From contig JAHQVR010000114.1 of assembly GCA_019634245.1 (NCBI GenBank), forward strand, positions 1 to 16,350: a stretch of 16,350 nucleotides of DNA. The letters are read 5' to 3'. The notes under the pieces are model-generated. The model saw only the letters and a list, made by a program, of their open reading frames with translations, did no database searches and was not told where the DNA came from. The position numbers were made by a program, and so were the translations under genes. Numbering within the stretch: the stretch's first letter is position 1; every line of letters starts with the position of its first letter. Origin of the DNA: Gammaproteobacteria bacterium (GTDB taxonomy: Bacteria; Pseudomonadota; Gammaproteobacteria; Granulosicoccales; Granulosicoccaceae). Below are positions 15,082 to 16,350 of this stretch, piece after piece.

Positions 15082-16082
15082 GTAATGCGTCCACAGAATC
15101 GTTGATCCAAGTTGACGCTCTGACGCGCGTCTTCGATGTCTCTAAACCGTGGTTGAATCGGGTTACAGAACGAACACCCAAACAATTTCTGCGCGCTGTA
15201 GACAACGTCAGTTTCACCATAAACCAAGGCGAAACGTTAGCTCTCGTGGGCGAATCAGGATCCGGGAAATCTACCATTGCCAAGATGCTAGTAGGCTTGT
15301 TGCCACCATCCAGTGGTGCTATCAAATTCGATGGCCAATTACTGAATCGACATGATGAAGCAGTGATGGCATCTTTGCGTAGACGATTTCAAATGATTTT
15401 CCAAAGTCCTTATGCGAGCCTGAACCCACGTTGGAAGGTGGGTGATGTGATTGCTGAACCGTTAATGGTATTGTCAGATGGGTCTGATAGTGCTGATCGG
15501 GCTGGCATCGACCAGCGGGTTAGCGAACTGCTTGAGCTAGTCGGTTTATCGCGCAGTGACGCAAGAAAATTTCCGCATGAGTTTTCCGGTGGGCAGCGTC
15601 AGCGTATTGCGATTGCTCGGGCCTTGTCTTCCAATCCAGAGTTTATTGTGTGTGATGAACCCACTTCTGCCTTGGATGTGTCTGTACAGGCCCAAATTCT
15701 TAACCTGATGCGTGACCTTCAGAAGGAGTTGGGGCTTACTTACCTATTCATCAGTCATGATCTGTCGGTGGTCCGGCATATGGCAGATCGTATTGCGGTG
15801 CTGTACCTGGGGGCGGTGGTAGAAAACGCCGAATGTGAAACGCTTTTTACCGATCCTGCTCACCCTTACACACGCATGCTATTAGATTCGGTGCCCGATC
15901 TTAATATGTCGGGCCGGGAGCGTAAAAAGATAGAAGGAGAGATTCCGAATCCGATTAATCCGCCCTCTGGCTGCTCCTTTCACCCTCGTTGCCCACATGC
16001 CTGGGACAAATGCCGCCAAGATGTGCCTGAACCTAGAATGCTGGGGCGCAGTATTGTGACCTGCCATGGCTTCGAGGCGTAA
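15078..16082 (+). CDS. ABC importer ATPase, DppF/OppF type
   Basis: The 334-residue second ATPase pairs with the DppD-type subunit. Motifs are Walker A GESGSGKS (58-65), Gln109 in the Q-loop (FQSPYASLNPR, typical of OppF/DppF), signature FSGGQRQR (169-176), Walker B FIVCDEP (189-195) and His227 (ISHDLS). An insertion before Walker A (VSKPWLNRVTERTPKQFLRA, 21-40) is usual for this subgroup. The C-terminal oligo_HPY domain carries Cys299, Cys305, Cys312 and Cys329 with exactly the same C-x5-C-x6-C-x16-C spacing as the partner ATPase, suggesting both could hold an iron-sulfur cluster. The gene starts inside the ATGA overlap and is the last of the importer operon. A 31-base hairpin straddles its stop codon. 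Confidence 0.95.
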   Translation: MSNASTESLIQVDALTRVFDVSKPWLNRVTERTPKQFLRAVDNVSFTINQGETLALVGESGSGKSTIAKMLVGLLPPSSGAIKFDGQLLNRHDEAVMASLRRRFQMIFQSPYASLNPRWKVGDVIAEPLMVLSDGSDSADRAGIDQRVSELLELVGLSRSDARKFPHEFSGGQRQRIAIARALSSNPEFIVCDEPTSALDVSVQAQILNLMRDLQKELGLTYLFISHDLSVVRHMADRIAVLYLGAVVENAECETLFTDPAHPYTRMLLDSVPDLNMSGRERKKIEGEIPNPINPPSGCSFHPRCPHAWDKCRQDVPEPRMLGRSIVTCHGFEA

Positions 16083-16106
16083 TGCTAAGTTCATTAGCGT
16101 AACGCC
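16076..16106. terminator. Hairpin spanning the stop codon of the last importer gene (possible 3'-end structure)
   Basis: GGCGT (16076-16080) pairs with ACGCC (16102-16106). After one A-A mismatch, ATGCTAA (16082-16088) pairs with TTAGCGT (16094-16100) including one G-U pair, leaving the loop GTTCA. The stem therefore has 12 pairs and a 5-base loop. It lies between convergent genes, where terminators are expected, but no T-run follows on either strand. It may act with Rho or protect the 3' end rather than terminate alone. Confidence 0.4.
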
Positions 16107-16174
16107 AATGCCAGATCAACACTTTAACAACGGCGCGATCTATTGGCGAGGTGGGAGTAGTGCAAGCTAGAGCT

Positions 16175-16350
16175 CTAACTAAGATCTGCCCACAGTGCAT
16201 CGACAACCATTTCCTGAAAATGATGCACCGCATGCTCTGATAATTCACTTTTTTCGGAGTCTATGACGAATCGGCCCTGGTTGTAGCCTTTTGACTTTAA
16301 ACCTCGCTGAACACTTTCACATAAGCTGATATCTTCGGGCTGAAGAACAT
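16175..16350 (-). CDS. Rieske-type ring-hydroxylating oxygenase alpha subunit, C-terminal fragment (gene runs off the right edge)
   Basis: The minus-strand frame is open from the right edge to a TAG at 16177-16175 and shows 58 residues. The fragment contains LCESVQRGLKSKGYNQGRF, then SEHAVHHFQEMVVDALWADL at the terminus. This is characteristic of the catalytic-domain end of Rieske non-heme iron oxygenase alpha subunits in the SRPBCC/RHO_alpha_C group. The VQ-x-GL-x-S-x-GY-x-QGRF and SE-x-x-V-x-HF motifs point to the branch with glycine betaine and other quaternary-amine monooxygenases (GbcA-like). The Rieske cluster and iron ligands lie outside the window. The gene is convergent with the ABC importer operon, so it is not co-transcribed with it, but the location is compatible with a shared pathway. 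Confidence 0.75.
   Translation of the reverse strand, partial: VLQPEDISLCESVQRGLKSKGYNQGRFVIDSEKSELSEHAVHHFQEMVVDALWADLS

Noticed and set aside
16168..16177. Palindrome TAGAGCTCTA overlapping the Rieske gene stop codon
   Set aside because: Ten-base palindromes are expected by chance in 16 kb, and nothing around it suggests a site.
1..16350. Defence system, prophage, insertion sequence or CRISPR array
   Set aside because: The HerA-like ATPase was considered as a defence component, but no nuclease, SIR2, toxin or recombinase gene accompanies it, and no spaced repeats, transposase or phage gene are seen.

Overview
The window looks like a chromosomal stretch of a Gram-negative, probably marine or environmental proteobacterium. 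The support is Sec-type and lipoprotein signal peptides, Shine-Dalgarno-led genes packed into operons, a Dpp/Opp-type ABC transporter and a three-subunit molybdenum hydroxylase. GC content is close to 50% by eye. I cannot name the species. No tRNA, rRNA, insertion sequence, integrase, phage gene or CRISPR array is visible.

Left part (1-5100). The window opens inside the 3' end of a plus-strand gene for a SASA-type (sialic-acid-esterase-like) carbohydrate esterase. Converging on it is a minus-strand gene for a secreted, probably lipid-anchored protein of unknown function with eight cysteines in its mature part. A 322-base gap upstream of that gene holds two adjacent hairpin-forming inverted repeats and a perfect 16-base tandem duplication. 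Next come two minus-strand genes. One encodes an 800-residue HerA/DUF87-type P-loop ATPase with a C-terminal coiled coil, and the other a small exported beta-rich protein with a very strong ribosome binding site.

Central part (5529-10278). After a 442-base divergent intergenic region, a tight plus-strand operon encodes an FAD subunit, a [2Fe-2S] subunit and a molybdopterin subunit of a xanthine-oxidase-family hydroxylase. The genes overlap by ATGA. They are followed by a MoaD-like protein ending in Gly-Gly and a 10-TM DMT/EamA transporter. The large subunit lacks the form I CO dehydrogenase loop and lacks the purine-binding Glu of xanthine oxidase, so its substrate is something else and is not identifiable here.

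Right part (10512-16082). A complete peptide/nickel/opine-family ABC importer follows in the order binding protein, two permeases and two ATPases. A long stem-loop and a candidate promoter lie in front of the binding-protein gene, and a 31-base hairpin straddles the stop codon of the last ATPase gene. At the right edge, on the minus strand and without a start codon in the window, is the C-terminus of a Rieske-type ring-hydroxylating oxygenase alpha subunit of the glycine-betaine-monooxygenase-like branch.

Read together, 5529-16350 resembles a catabolic locus. A small organic substrate, perhaps an N-heterocycle or betaine, would be taken up by the ABC importer and hydroxylated by the Mo enzyme, with a Rieske oxygenase acting nearby. 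That pathway is inference. The families are well supported; the substrate is not.
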